This document shows, piece after piece, positions 7,849 to 16,911 of a stretch of 37,089 nt of DNA. Under the pieces are notes generated by a model. The model was not told the origin of the DNA, ran no database searches, and was given only the letters and a program-made list of their open reading frames with translations. Position 1 is the first letter of the stretch. Each line of letters opens with the position of its first letter. The stretch lies in NCBI GenBank assembly GCA_012034655.1, contig JAAUOZ010000039.1, positions 1-37,089 of the forward strand, given 5' to 3'. This stretch comes from Leptolyngbyaceae cyanobacterium CSU_1_3. Lineage in GTDB: Bacteria > Cyanobacteriota > Cyanobacteriia > Leptolyngbyales > Leptolyngbyaceae. The position numbers and the translations under genes were made by a program.

Positions 7849-9138
7849 GTGACCTTCACCCTCATCCCCAACCGCACCACCCACCGCACCGTCTTAAAAA
7901 ATGGCATCGTGGTGCTCGTGGTCGAAAATTCGTCAGCCGACATCATTGCCAGCCGCATCTTCATTCGGGCAGGCAGCCGTTGGGAGCCACCTCAGCAGGC
8001 GGGTTTGTCTCATTTGGTCGCCGCAGTGCTCACCAAAGGAACCGAACAGTTCTCGTCTCTGGAGATCGCCGAACGAGTCGAAACCGTAGGAGCCAGTCTC
8101 AGCACCGACTCTACATCCGACTATTTTTTGTTGAGCCTAAAGACCGTCTCATCGGACTTTGCAGAAGTGCTCACCCTGGCGGGTGAAGTCCTGCGATCGC
8201 CCACTTTTCCTTCAGAAGAAGTCGAGCTAGAACGGCGGTTGACCTTGCAAGCAATTCGATCTCAGCAGGAACAGCCCTTTACCGTCGCCCTCGATCGCCT
8301 CCGCCACGCCATGTATGGCTCCCATCCCTACGCGCTGTCTGGCTTGGGCACAGAAGAAACCGTTGGCAAACTCACGCAGCAAGATTTGCAGCACTATCAC
8401 CAAACCTACTTTCGACCTGACAATGTAGTCATCAGTATTGCGGGTCGAGTGGCTCCAGAGTCTGCTGTCGCCTTGATAGAAGAAGTTTTCGGCGATTGGC
8501 AACCCCCCGCCACTCCCTTGCCAGTCTTGAGTCTGCCGCCGATCGTCCCCGCTCCCACCCAGATCATTACCCCCCAGGAAACACAACAATCGATCGTCAT
8601 GCTCGGCTACCTGGCTCCTGCCGTCAGCCGCGATGCAGCCGCCGCTTCAGACTATGCCGCCCTCAAGCTACTCAACACGTACCTTGGCAACGGTCTTTCC
8701 AGTCGCCTCTTTGTCGAACTGCGCGAAAAACGAGGGCTGGCCTACGAAGTGTCGGCATTTTATCCAACTCGCCTCGACACTTCCCAGTTTGTCGTCTACA
8801 TGGGCACAGCCCCAGAAAACACCGCCATCGCCCAAGCGGGTTTGCAAACAGAAGTCGATCGCCTGCGTTCTACACCCCTGAGTGAAGAAGAATTGCAGTC
8901 TGCCAAAAACAAACTCCTCGGTCAATATGCTCTAGGCAAACAGACCAATTCTCAACTCGCCCAAATCTTCGGCTGGTACGAAATCTTGGGCTTAGGAGTC
9001 GAATTCGATCGCCGCTTTCAGCAAGAAGTCGCAGGAGTTACGATTGCCGATACTCAACAAGCCGCCGATCGCTGCTTCATCGAACCCTACGTCTCTCTAT
9101 TGGGCCCAACCACGATCGAGCCGATGCCCAATTCCTAG
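7849..9138 (+). CDS. M16 peptidase-like protein, non-catalytic subunit
   Basis: An intact 429-residue M16 family protein with both half-domains. The position of the zinc motif reads HLVAAVLTKG: His55 remains, but the catalytic Glu and second His are Ala58 and Ala59, so it cannot bind zinc in the usual way. The C-terminal half keeps the Arg/Tyr substrate-binding signature SRLFVELREKRGLAYEVSAF. Such subunits pair with a zinc-bearing partner, as in bacterial two-gene M16 operons and the mitochondrial processing peptidase; that partner is the gene just upstream. Likely cytoplasmic, since no signal peptide is visible. The GTG start at 7849 has AAGGAAA about 10 bases upstream. Confidence 0.9.
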   Translation: MTFTLIPNRTTHRTVLKNGIVVLVVENSSADIIASRIFIRAGSRWEPPQQAGLSHLVAAVLTKGTEQFSSLEIAERVETVGASLSTDSTSDYFLLSLKTVSSDFAEVLTLAGEVLRSPTFPSEEVELERRLTLQAIRSQQEQPFTVALDRLRHAMYGSHPYALSGLGTEETVGKLTQQDLQHYHQTYFRPDNVVISIAGRVAPESAVALIEEVFGDWQPPATPLPVLSLPPIVPAPTQIITPQETQQSIVMLGYLAPAVSRDAAAASDYAALKLLNTYLGNGLSSRLFVELREKRGLAYEVSAFYPTRLDTSQFVVYMGTAPENTAIAQAGLQTEVDRLRSTPLSEEELQSAKNKLLGQYALGKQTNSQLAQIFGWYEILGLGVEFDRRFQQEVAGVTIADTQQAADRCFIEPYVSLLGPTTIEPMPNS

Positions 9139-9219
9139 GTTGAGAGATCCCTAACTTTGAAGTTCAGCCAAACTCTAATTGGCGCTGCTCCAGAAGTCAG
9201 GGATCGGGCTAATCGTTCT

Positions 9220-9927
9220 TCACCCCTCGCCCCTCATCCCTTCTCCAAAGATTGCTCCTCTCTGCCTCAACTCACGCCGCGCCTCTTTAGAAAATTCTGT
9301 AGTTTGGCTAAATCGAGCACCCTCCACCGTTGCCCCACCAAAGTCGGCATCCGTGAGAATTGCATTTCTCAGGTCGGCGCTGGTGAGGTTGGTTCCATAC
9401 AAACTTGCCCCGCTTAAGTCGGCATCCATCAAGCTGACGCGCCGCAAATCAGAGTGATTCAGGTTTGCTCCACTCAAATTTGCGCCTTCGAGTTTGGCTC
9501 CAATTAAACTACTGCGCCGCAGGTCTGCATATCTAAGATTGGCACTGATCAGATTCACCCCGGTTAGATTTGCGCTATCCAGCATGGTATTCATCAAAAT
9601 TGCGGCTGTGAGGTTGGCTCCGATTAGGGTGGCTCCGGTTAAGATGGCACTGATGAGTGTAGCGTTGGTCAGATTAGCGTTGACGAGGGTGGCATCGGTC
9701 AGATTGGTGTGAATGAGGTTTGCCCCAACCAGGTTGGCTCCTATCAAGTCTGCACGGGACATATCTTTGGAGCGTAAATCGATGCCCCTCAAGTTAGCTT
9801 CTGAGAAGTCTTGAAGCGGGTTGAGTCCGGCGATGTGTGCGAGATCGAAAAAGTCATCGGTATCGGCATTTTCGACGTTGGTGATCAGTTCTCGAAGAAT
9901 CTGGATGGACTGCTCTTTAGTCATCAT
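9220..9927 (-). CDS. Cytoplasmic pentapeptide-repeat protein
   Basis: About 235 residues. A 45-residue helical N-terminal region, MTKEQSIQILRELITNVENA then DDFFDLAHIAGLNPLQDF, precedes some 32 consecutive pentapeptides such as ANLVGANLIHTNLTDATLV. A charged tail with FSKEARRELRQRGAIFG closes the coil. Start is taken at the ATG pair 9927/9924 with CAGGG about seven bases upstream; the upstream in-frame codon at 9954 lacks a ribosome site. No signal peptide is present, unlike the two lumen-type copies at 3687-4811. Function of such proteins is unknown. It converges with the M16 operon, and tandem 14-bp repeats lie 170-240 bases upstream of its start. Confidence 0.88.
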   Translation of the reverse strand: MMTKEQSIQILRELITNVENADTDDFFDLAHIAGLNPLQDFSEANLRGIDLRSKDMSRADLIGANLVGANLIHTNLTDATLVNANLTNATLISAILTGATLIGANLTAAILMNTMLDSANLTGVNLISANLRYADLRRSSLIGAKLEGANLSGANLNHSDLRRVSLMDADLSGASLYGTNLTSADLRNAILTDADFGGATVEGARFSQTTEFSKEARRELRQRGAIFGEGMRGEG

Positions 9928-10100
9928 TGTTTTACCCTGCCGGAGTGAGACCATTCTGAAGAACGGACATTGAACTCAAGTAGAACTACAGAGCAGTGCG
10001 GAATGATTTCGTAAGGCTTCTCAGGGAATTCACGATCGACCCAGCAAAGAGAAAAAATGGTGCAGTCAATCTGCTAGGTGCAACCCCTCCTTTCTCTTCT

Positions 10101-10170
10101 CATATAGGTCTGATCATATAGGTCTGATCATATAGGTCTGATCATATAGGTCTGATCATATGGGTCTGAC
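10101..10170. repeat. 14-bp tandem repeat, five copies
   Basis: Unit CATATAGGTCTGAT is repeated perfectly four times (10101-10156) and once with two changes (10157-10170). Each junction forms the palindrome TGATCA. It lies in the upstream region of the pentapeptide gene at 9220-9927. No spacers are present, so it is not CRISPR. Confidence 0.95.
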
Positions 10171-10363
10171 ATGCCACTTTGGTCAGAAAGCTTAGAACAA
10201 AGAAATTGACATTTCTTCATCGACCCCATTGCGAAGCTCTAGCCGAAGGCGTTCCCCTTGCTCAACTGCGTTTCGCATCGGTTAAGGTATCAATTCAGAA
10301 ATGCCTTGGCTCTCATCCCGACGCTCATGCTTCGCATAGAGCGCGGGGCTTCCCGCCGAATAG
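10171..10363. other. Gene-free stretch with REP-like words
   Basis: This contains TTGCGAAGCTCTAGCCGAAG and GCTTCGCATAGAGCGCGGGG, GC-rich words of a kind found in dispersed intergenic repeats of cyanobacteria. No protein-coding signal was seen. Together with the tandem repeats to its left it separates two leftward genes. Confidence 0.4.
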
Positions 10364-10570
10364 CTAATTGACTCCTAGCTCAGCTCGGTGTAGGGCGATG
10401 AGGCGCTCAATGATGGCTCTCTTGTTGTGGCTGAGATGCTGAGGAATCTGTTTCTCGATCGTAGAGAGATGATTCAAAACGCTTTCGCTGGAGGGCAAGG
10501 GCTGGCTTTGGTCTAGGTAGCGGGAGGCAGGGTTTTCAAGCTGATTGGCAAACTGGTCGGAATAAGACAT
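10364..10570 (-). CDS. Small hypothetical protein
   Basis: Read from ATG 10570, a 68-residue hydrophilic protein: MSYSDQFANQLENPASRYLD, a Pro/Ser-rich linker, then a predicted helical region LNHLSTIEKQIPQHLSHNKR followed by AIIERLIALHRAELGVN. The helix IERLIALHRAELG looks like a real amphipathic helix. I do not recognise a family. No clear ribosome site is visible. A TTG at 10588 would add six residues. It is the last gene in a leftward series after the adenylate cyclase, from which it is separated by about 210 bases. Confidence 0.5.
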   Translation of the reverse strand: MSYSDQFANQLENPASRYLDQSQPLPSSESVLNHLSTIEKQIPQHLSHNKRAIIERLIALHRAELGVN

Positions 10571-10797
10571 GATGTTTGTTGATTTCAATTCCAGGGTGAG
10601 ATAGATTTGCTCACCGCCTGGGAGGACAAGAATCAGACGAAACGGTTAAAAGATATCAGGGGTGTGTTGCTCTTTAGCCTTGCGAGCCGATCGCCTAGGG
10701 CTAAAAAGCTTCTTTCCTAGATGCAGTCTAACTTTTCTCAGTAGGTCTGCCTAGTACCTGATCGGGCGAAAAACCCCAACCTGAACCCTCCAAAACG

Positions 10798-13521
10798 CTA
10801 CTTTTCGGTCAGCGTCCATGCGCCATCCCAGTCATCGGTGGGGGGATGGGTGAGCCAGTGTTGGCAGCGCTCTATGTGGAGGGAGGCTGATTTGTCGCGA
10901 CTGTCAATCTCTAAAACTTTGGCAAACCCCGCCACCGCAGAGGCAAATTTACGGTTGAGATAGTGTTGCCTGGCTTTTCGTATTCTTCCATTACCTGCTG
11001 TTTTTGAGTAGAAATCGGATCGGACTTTAACCCGATTAATTCATAAACAGCGACAGGGCGATTCTTTCCTTTGACCTTAATGAAGTCAAGTTCTCTTGCC
11101 CACACACGATCGGCGCAGGGTCGGTACGTACTTTCGCTGATTACGATATCCGTCCCATAGATCTTGCTGGCTCCTTCGAGGCGAGCACCGAGATTGACCC
11201 CATCTCCGATCGCCGTAAACTCCATGCGCTTGCTACAGCCGATGTTGCCGCTAATCACTGTGTCAGAGTTGATGCCAATGCCGATTTTGATGGCTTTTTG
11301 GTTCTCTGATTCGCGCTTTTGGTTGAAAATGGTGAGCCGATGGCGCATATCGATCGCCGTCTTGACCGCCATCCATTGATGATCATCGAGCGGCAAAGGC
11401 GATCCAAAAACCGCCATAATCGCGTCTCCAATGTATTTATCGAGAATACCTTTGTGGGTAAACACCGCATCCACCATTGACTCGAAATATTGGTTGAGCA
11501 TGACCACCACATCTTCGGCGGCTAGCATTTCGGTAAGGGTCGTGTAGCTGCGAATATCTGAGAACAGGATGGAGACTTCTTTGCGATCGCCGCCCATTTT
11601 GGCAGCATCTGGATTTTCGAGTAGCTGCTCTGCCAGTTCTTGGGTCATGTAGCGATACATCGTGCTTTTGAGCCGCTTTTCATCACTGATGTCATCCATA
11701 ACGACCAGTGACCCAGAAACTTTGTGATGATCATTCGCATCGGCGATCGTGTTGATCGAGAGATTGATGCTGTGCTGTTCTGCGCCCTGAACAGATTGCA
11801 GCGTCTGGTCGGGGTAATATTGTTCACGATTTTGGGCGGCGAGAGACATGTTAAACCAGCGAAAAAAAGTCGCCTGTTTCAATCCGAATCAGGTCAGTAA
11901 CCCGTTGCCCCTCGATCGCCGCTTCGCCCTCCATGCCGAGTAGTTTTTTGGCACTTTCGTTGGCGGCAATGATATAGCCTTCTTTGTCGGTGGAGATCAC
12001 ACCATTAGAGAGCGATCGCAAAATGTCTCGTTGCATCTGCTCTTGCTGTTTCACCGTCTCAAAAAGCTTGGCGTTTTGTAGCGCCACCCCCGCCTGAATA
12101 TTGAAGGTCGCCATAAAGTCTTGATCGCTGCGGTTAAAGCTAGATTTCCAGCATTCTGGGGCTTCGGGCCAATTAGCCGGATCGTAACTGGGATAGTCAC
12201 CTTGCTTGCGTTTGTTGACGAGTTGCGTGACTCCGATCAGATCGCCGTCTGAGTTTCGCACGGGCATACAGAGGAGGCTGCAAGTTCGGTAGCCTGTCGC
12301 CTGGTCGGTTTGTTTGGCGGTTTCGGCTCCGTTGTGCTGGTAGAGGTCAAAGGAAATATTGAGGACGTTGCCAGAACTCGCAACCTGTCCGACAAAGCTG
12401 CCTGAGCCGATCGGCAGTCGCAACTCTTTGAGGGTTCCATCAGACAGGGTAACGCGCGTCCAAACTTCGTTGCGTTCACGATCGATCAGCCAGAGGGTAC
12501 TGCGATCGGCATTCATCAGTTTTTTGGCCTCGTCCATCACTCGCTGGAGCGTATCGTCGAGGTCAAGGCTGCTTTGGCTGAGCGATTGAGTAGCCTTGAT
12601 CAGGGCATTGGCGGCACGTTGCTTTTGGGTGGCGATGTAGAACGATCGAGAAGATTCAAGAATCATCCGAATCGAGGGGGCGAAGTCTTTGAAAACCTGC
12701 TCATCTTGGGCGGTGAAGCCATTATTATCGATCTGGTCATCCAGGGAAGCGTGACGATCGCAGCCAGGTTTAAGCTTATTCACCAGTTGCACCACGGCCA
12801 CCAGATCGCCTTCATCATTCAGCAAGGGCAGCGTCAGCATGGTGTACGTGCGATAGCCCATCTTCTGAAATTGAATCTTTGCTTGATCCGATCGCGGATC
12901 ATCAAAAAAATCGTAGGGAATATTGATGGCGCGCTTAAACGTTGCCACTTCCCCCGCGATCCCTAGGCTGGCTGGAAACCGAATCTCAATGCTGCGTCCT
13001 TCGTTTCCTTCGGCGATCGTGGTGTAAAGCTCGTTTTTCTCTTCGTCTAGCAAATAGATAGTGGTGCGATCGGCATTCAGCAATTCGCCCGTTTTGGCAG
13101 TGATCGAGTTGAGCATTTCTTCGAGAATTGCGTCAAACCCTTGCACGTCTAGCATAGAGAGGGTTTGGTTAACAATTCGCAGCTTTTGCTCCACATCTTT
13201 GACGACTTCTTTAAACTTGTTCTGAGTCAGGGGAGCCAAAAACGAAGCAAACTTGCCTTTCTCAGGGGCGATCGCGCTAGAAGAAGGGTCACTAGAAGAG
13301 GTCGAGACGAGGGCAGAATTAGAAGACGGGGCTGTAACTGCCAGTTCTGCACGGATGCGATGCCCCCCCTCTGGTTGAGAAAGCACCTCGATCGCAGTAT
13401 CCTTCAATCTCTGTTGGCTCGGCACTCGCTCACCCGTGAAAGCAGATTTGTGGGGGGCGATCGCAGCGTCTGTGAGTAGGTCATTTCCATTGCGGTTCGG
13501 CAGATGAGGAGATGCGGTCAT
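10798..13521 (-). CDS. CyaB-type adenylate cyclase (GAF-GAF-PAS-cyclase), two frameshifts
   Basis: Three frames join into one protein of about 907 residues. After a disordered N terminus come GAF-A (residues about 128-290) and GAF-B (about 315-490), each with the NK...F...DE signature of cyclic-nucleotide-binding GAF domains (LVNKLKPG, then FTAQDEQVF; LVNKRKQG, then FNRSDQDF). A PAS domain follows (GVISTDKEGYIIAANESAKK), then a class III cyclase with metal residues in ILFSDIRSYTTLTE and GDAIMAVFGSP, and EFTAIGDGVNLGARLE. This order matches Anabaena CyaB1/CyaB2. The first shift is at a seven-A run, 11862-11868 (one too many; restores TGDFFRWFNM). The second is at TTTT 10975-10978 (one too few; restores YEKARQHYLNRKFASAVAG). 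The true stop is then at 10798-10800 after a TPR-like tail ending WDGAWTLTEK. It makes cAMP, probably under allosteric control by cyclic nucleotide on the GAF domains. Confidence 0.88.
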
Positions 13522-14334
13522 AACAATTTTCAGTGAGATTTCAGTGAGAAGCTAGAGGATTGCTTGAGCCATTCGGAGCGATGGGGCCGGTGCGATTGAG
13601 ATTTTCAAACTAGAGAAGAACTGGGAAGCATCACCCAAAGTCTAAGACATCACATTTAATCTAGGCTGACCTTAACTGGATCACCAGAGACCGAATATAC
13701 CAATTTGTACCGAGAAGGACGGGTTAGAACCAACGGCACGATCGTGTTTAGAGAACTTCGGAACAAACTTGTTTCCATCATTTCAGACATCCCTCGCTGA
13801 TGTGAGTCATTGGTGTGAATCATTGGTTTAAACTCCGGTTAGGAAAATGCCCCTAGCTAGTGTTTATCACCCTGTTTGCCTGCGATCTACTTTTTGTGAG
13901 CATTCCCTTCTTTGAAAGACTTCAAGCCCGAAGGGAACAATTTTCCAATTCTCCCAAATTTAGTTATTTTTAGCTAGCGACCAAAAAATAGAACGAAAAT
14001 TGCTTTTGAGGAATTGAAAATTCTTCAAAAACTTTTAGCTGAACACTATGAGCTTTTCTTCGCACCCTACTTCTGTGCAATAGTTACTACAAATCACTCG
14101 GCAGTAGCTGTAATCAGAAGTACTGCTTTTTGATGAGAGAAAAGTAACCTTCTGTAAATCCGGGTATTTGAACGATTGATCGAGAACGCAGAACCCTACA
14201 CTGCAATTCTGGACGATAACGATTGAAAAAGATACTGAAAGCTGCGTAAATTACTGAAAATTCTAGATCGATCGCGCTGGAGATGCACTTTGGCTACGTT
14301 AGACGGCTGTCAAAAATCCTTGACATAAAACACC
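13522..14334. other. 813-base gene-free region
   Basis: No ORF with coding character on either strand, and base composition is more AT-rich than its neighbours. It holds the promoter of the leftward cyclase gene and the 3' flank of recN. One clear structure is the hairpin at 13903-13937. A minor palindrome, CACGATCGTG, is at 13737-13746. The length is large for this window and could hide a small RNA. Confidence 0.5.
13903..13937. other. Stable hairpin in the recN-cyclase gap
   Basis: TTCCCTTC at 13903-13910 pairs perfectly with GAAGGGAA at 13930-13937, and TTGAA / TTCAA inside can extend the stem. On the plus strand it is followed by CAATTTTCC, a poor T-run. No gene ends here on either strand, so a small RNA terminator or a mobile-element relic are both possible. 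Confidence 0.4.
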
Positions 14335-16191
14335 CTATGGTTGTTTCTCGGCTCTAGATTTGCGCGATCGCCCTTTTGCGGGGGCAGGGGGCAAGTTGCT
14401 ATCTCTCAGACTGGCGGCTTGGACGAGCAAAGATTCGGCAAACGCATAGGCAGCCGCATCCGTTGAGGAACCGTTGCCATTGCTAGCCCCTTGCCCTCCT
14501 GCGAGTTGTGCCAGTTCTTGTTGGCGCTGTTGGCGATCGAGTGCACTCACTCGCACCACAGTTCGCACCTCTGAAGCGTTAGATTTAGAGCCATTTTCTG
14601 CGTCTTTTTTCTTCCTTCTGCCTTTCTCTGGCTGCCCATTGCCCAGATCGATGACCTGTTTGTCTACATGAAAGTGCTGATCGGCCATGGCGGCAACCAT
14701 TGGCTGGTGGGTGACACAGAGAACCTGATGGTGGCGGCTGAGGTGGTGCAGTTTCTCAGCGATCGCCTGAGCTACTCGCCCCGATACACCCACGTCAATT
14801 TCATCAAAAACCAGCGTCCCCACCGAATCGACCTGCGAAAAGCAGGCTTGCAAGGCTAGTAAGAAACGGCTCATCTCGCCCCCAGAGGCGATCTCAGTCA
14901 ACGGCTGCAAAGGCTCACCAGGGTTGGGGCTAAACAGATAAGTGATGCGATCGGCTCCGGCGGCGGTGGCAGCGATCGCCGTAATCCCTACCTGAAACTG
15001 GACTTTCTCCATCGCCAGGGGTTTGAGTTCGCTAACGAGGCGATCTTCTAGATCCTTAGCGGCCGTTTGGCGCAGATGGGTAAGTTTGTCGCAAACTTGC
15101 GCCAGATCTGCTTTACGGACTTCGGCAGCTTTTTCTAGGTCTGCGAGAGATTGACCGGCTCCCGTGATTTCTTCGAGTTCAGTTTGAAGGGACTGCTGAA
15201 GCGCGATCGCATCTGCCAAGGTCGGCCCATATTTGCGGCAGATCTGTTTGAGTTCAATGATTCGTTCTTCAACTTCTTGCAGGCGCTGGGGATCGGTCTC
15301 TAGCCCATCTCCGTAGGCGTTGATTTCTTGCCCGGCTTCTTGCACCTGGGCGAGAGCAGAGGTCACAAGATCCAAAATTGGTTGAATCTGTTCGTCGTAG
15401 CGCAACATATCCGTCAGTAAAGATTCTGCCTTAGAGAGCAGATCAGAACAGGCCTTCTCACCCATCTCATTTTGGTAGAGCGCCTGATAGACCTGGTAGC
15501 TCTGCTGCTGCAACTCGACACTATGGCCGAGGCGCTTACGCTCTTGCTCTAGCTGATTGAGTTCGTCGGCATCGCTCAGATTTGCCGCATTTAACTCGCG
15601 CAACTGATATTCAAACAAATCAAGCTGCTGAAGGCGTTGTTGCTCAGATTGGCGACGCTTCTCTAGGGCCTGAAAAGCTTGCTGATAGGCAGAAAACGCC
15701 GCGCTAACTTGCTCACGGTGTTTGAGAAGGGCCGTTCCTCCGTAGCTGTCTAACCAGTCTCGTTGCAGGCTGGGTTGCCCTAACTGAACGGTTTGACCTT
15801 GGGCGGTAATTTCGACGAGGCGATCGCGCAGAGACTCCATTTGCTGCTTGTTGACTAGCACACCATTCACCCGCGATCGATTGCGCGAGGGGCTGGCGAC
15901 AATTTCCCGACTACAGACCAAAAAATTGCCTTCGATCGGTTCGATTTGTTCGTGTTCTAGCCAGACTTTGAGCAGAGGATCAACCTGAAACGTAGCTTCG
16001 ATCGCTGCCCGTTCGGCCCCAGTGCGGACGGCGCGGCTTGTCACCTTTCCACCGAGTGCCGCATCGATCGCATCCAAAATAATGGACTTTCCTGCCCCTG
16101 TTTCCCCCGTCAAAACGTGCAAGCCTGAACCAAACTCTAGTTCCAGACGATCGATGAGTGCAAAATTTTCAATCCGCAGGGATAGCAACAT
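14335..16191 (-). CDS. recN: DNA repair protein RecN
   Basis: An SMC-like ATPase that gathers DNA ends during double-strand-break repair. From ATG 16191 the protein has 618 residues and opens MLLSLRIENFALIDRLELEF; the TTG at 16197 is a less likely start. Walker A GETGAGKS is at residues 29-36. Two coiled-coil arms occupy roughly 155-360 (for example FQALEKRRQSEQQRLQQLDL). The C-terminal head has the ABC signature LTEIASGGEMSRFLLALQ, Walker B GTLVFDEIDVGVSG, and the H-loop VLCVTHQPMVAAMA. A poorly conserved Ser/Lys-rich tail follows, with a basic end RSRKSRAEKQP. It is divergent from the ABC1 kinase gene. Confidence 0.96.
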   Translation of the reverse strand: MLLSLRIENFALIDRLELEFGSGLHVLTGETGAGKSIILDAIDAALGGKVTSRAVRTGAERAAIEATFQVDPLLKVWLEHEQIEPIEGNFLVCSREIVASPSRNRSRVNGVLVNKQQMESLRDRLVEITAQGQTVQLGQPSLQRDWLDSYGGTALLKHREQVSAAFSAYQQAFQALEKRRQSEQQRLQQLDLFEYQLRELNAANLSDADELNQLEQERKRLGHSVELQQQSYQVYQALYQNEMGEKACSDLLSKAESLLTDMLRYDEQIQPILDLVTSALAQVQEAGQEINAYGDGLETDPQRLQEVEERIIELKQICRKYGPTLADAIALQQSLQTELEEITGAGQSLADLEKAAEVRKADLAQVCDKLTHLRQTAAKDLEDRLVSELKPLAMEKVQFQVGITAIAATAAGADRITYLFSPNPGEPLQPLTEIASGGEMSRFLLALQACFSQVDSVGTLVFDEIDVGVSGRVAQAIAEKLHHLSRHHQVLCVTHQPMVAAMADQHFHVDKQVIDLGNGQPEKGRRKKKDAENGSKSNASEVRTVVRVSALDRQQRQQELAQLAGGQGASNGNGSSTDAAAYAFAESLLVQAASLRDSNLPPAPAKGRSRKSRAEKQP

Positions 16192-16197
16192 GGGCAA

Positions 16198-16911
16198 ATT
16201 TCAGGCTGAGGGCAAGACGCGAACCAATTCAATTCATAGGATTGTTGAATCAGCCCTGTCATCTTTCGTCTGTAGGAGGTCTTTCACACAAATTTGGGCA
16301 ATCCGATCGTCACCTAACTCAATGTTAACTGTGACTGAACCCGTGACGACTTCTTTTTCGGATTGCAGATAGTATATTTGACCTAAGCTCTTCGATCGCT
16401 AATTTTTGGGTCAACGTTAGTAAAGACGATGGAGAAACTCAACCCAGAAGTTGAGGATCTCTGCCTCCCCATTCGTTAAAGTCTGGAGACTCAACCCAGA
16501 AATTAAGCCTATTGGTCGTCCTTCTCTATAACCTGCCTATTGTTTGTGCTGACAGTCTGTTCTTACAAGTTTAGTTTGCCGGGCCTTGACTTCGCCCAGC
16601 ACTCCATTACTCGGTAGGTTGAGCGAAGCCGAAGCCCACACCAAATTACTCGGTAGGTTGAGCGAAGCCGAAGCCCACACCAAGATGCCCCTGTCAGATC
16701 TTTTGTTGCCAAGTCAAGATCAGCCCGTGAACAGTAATAAAGATCAACCGATCAACAAAATTTGCCCTTGGGAGTTTTCCAGACTCGATCGTGCGGCAAA
16801 CCAACACAGCCAAATGCTCCACAATCCGTGAAGATAATGATTGACTGGAAACAATAGAATTTTCTCTTCAGTTGTTACAATACGTTACATACGGCTATCC
16901 GGTTGCAACCC
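16198..16911. other. Intergenic region between recN and the ABC1 kinase gene
   Basis: About 700 bases containing divergent promoters. A short stem CTCAAC...GTTGAG lies at 16438-16455, and part of it recurs near 16491-16503. The perfect 39-bp direct repeat at 16606-16683 is listed separately. An open frame across the repeats (16586-16831) is low-complexity and lacks coding character, so I do not call it a gene. Confidence 0.5.
16606..16683. repeat. 39-bp perfect direct repeat, two copies
   Basis: Copies at 16606-16644 and 16645-16683 are identical. The core GGTTGAGCGAAGCCGAAGCC resembles the arms of the inverted repeats at 380-423 and 33324-33372, so it belongs to a family of GAGCGAAGCCGAA-type dispersed repeats in this genome. 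Confidence 0.92.

Noticed and set aside
9494..9712. Plus-strand open frame opposite the pentapeptide gene
   Set aside because: A shadow of the periodic pentapeptide code on the other strand.
10101..10170. Repeat array considered as a CRISPR
   Set aside because: Units of 14 bp follow each other with no spacers and no cas genes are present; the same holds for the arrays at 4251, 29941 and 31017.
11851..13521. GAF-GAF protein and downstream cyclase as two separate genes
   Set aside because: The PAS domain is split at a seven-base run and a one-base change restores an unbroken CyaB-type protein.
16586..16831. 81-codon open frame between recN and the ABC1 kinase gene
   Set aside because: It consists largely of the 39-bp direct repeat and has no coding character or ribosome site.
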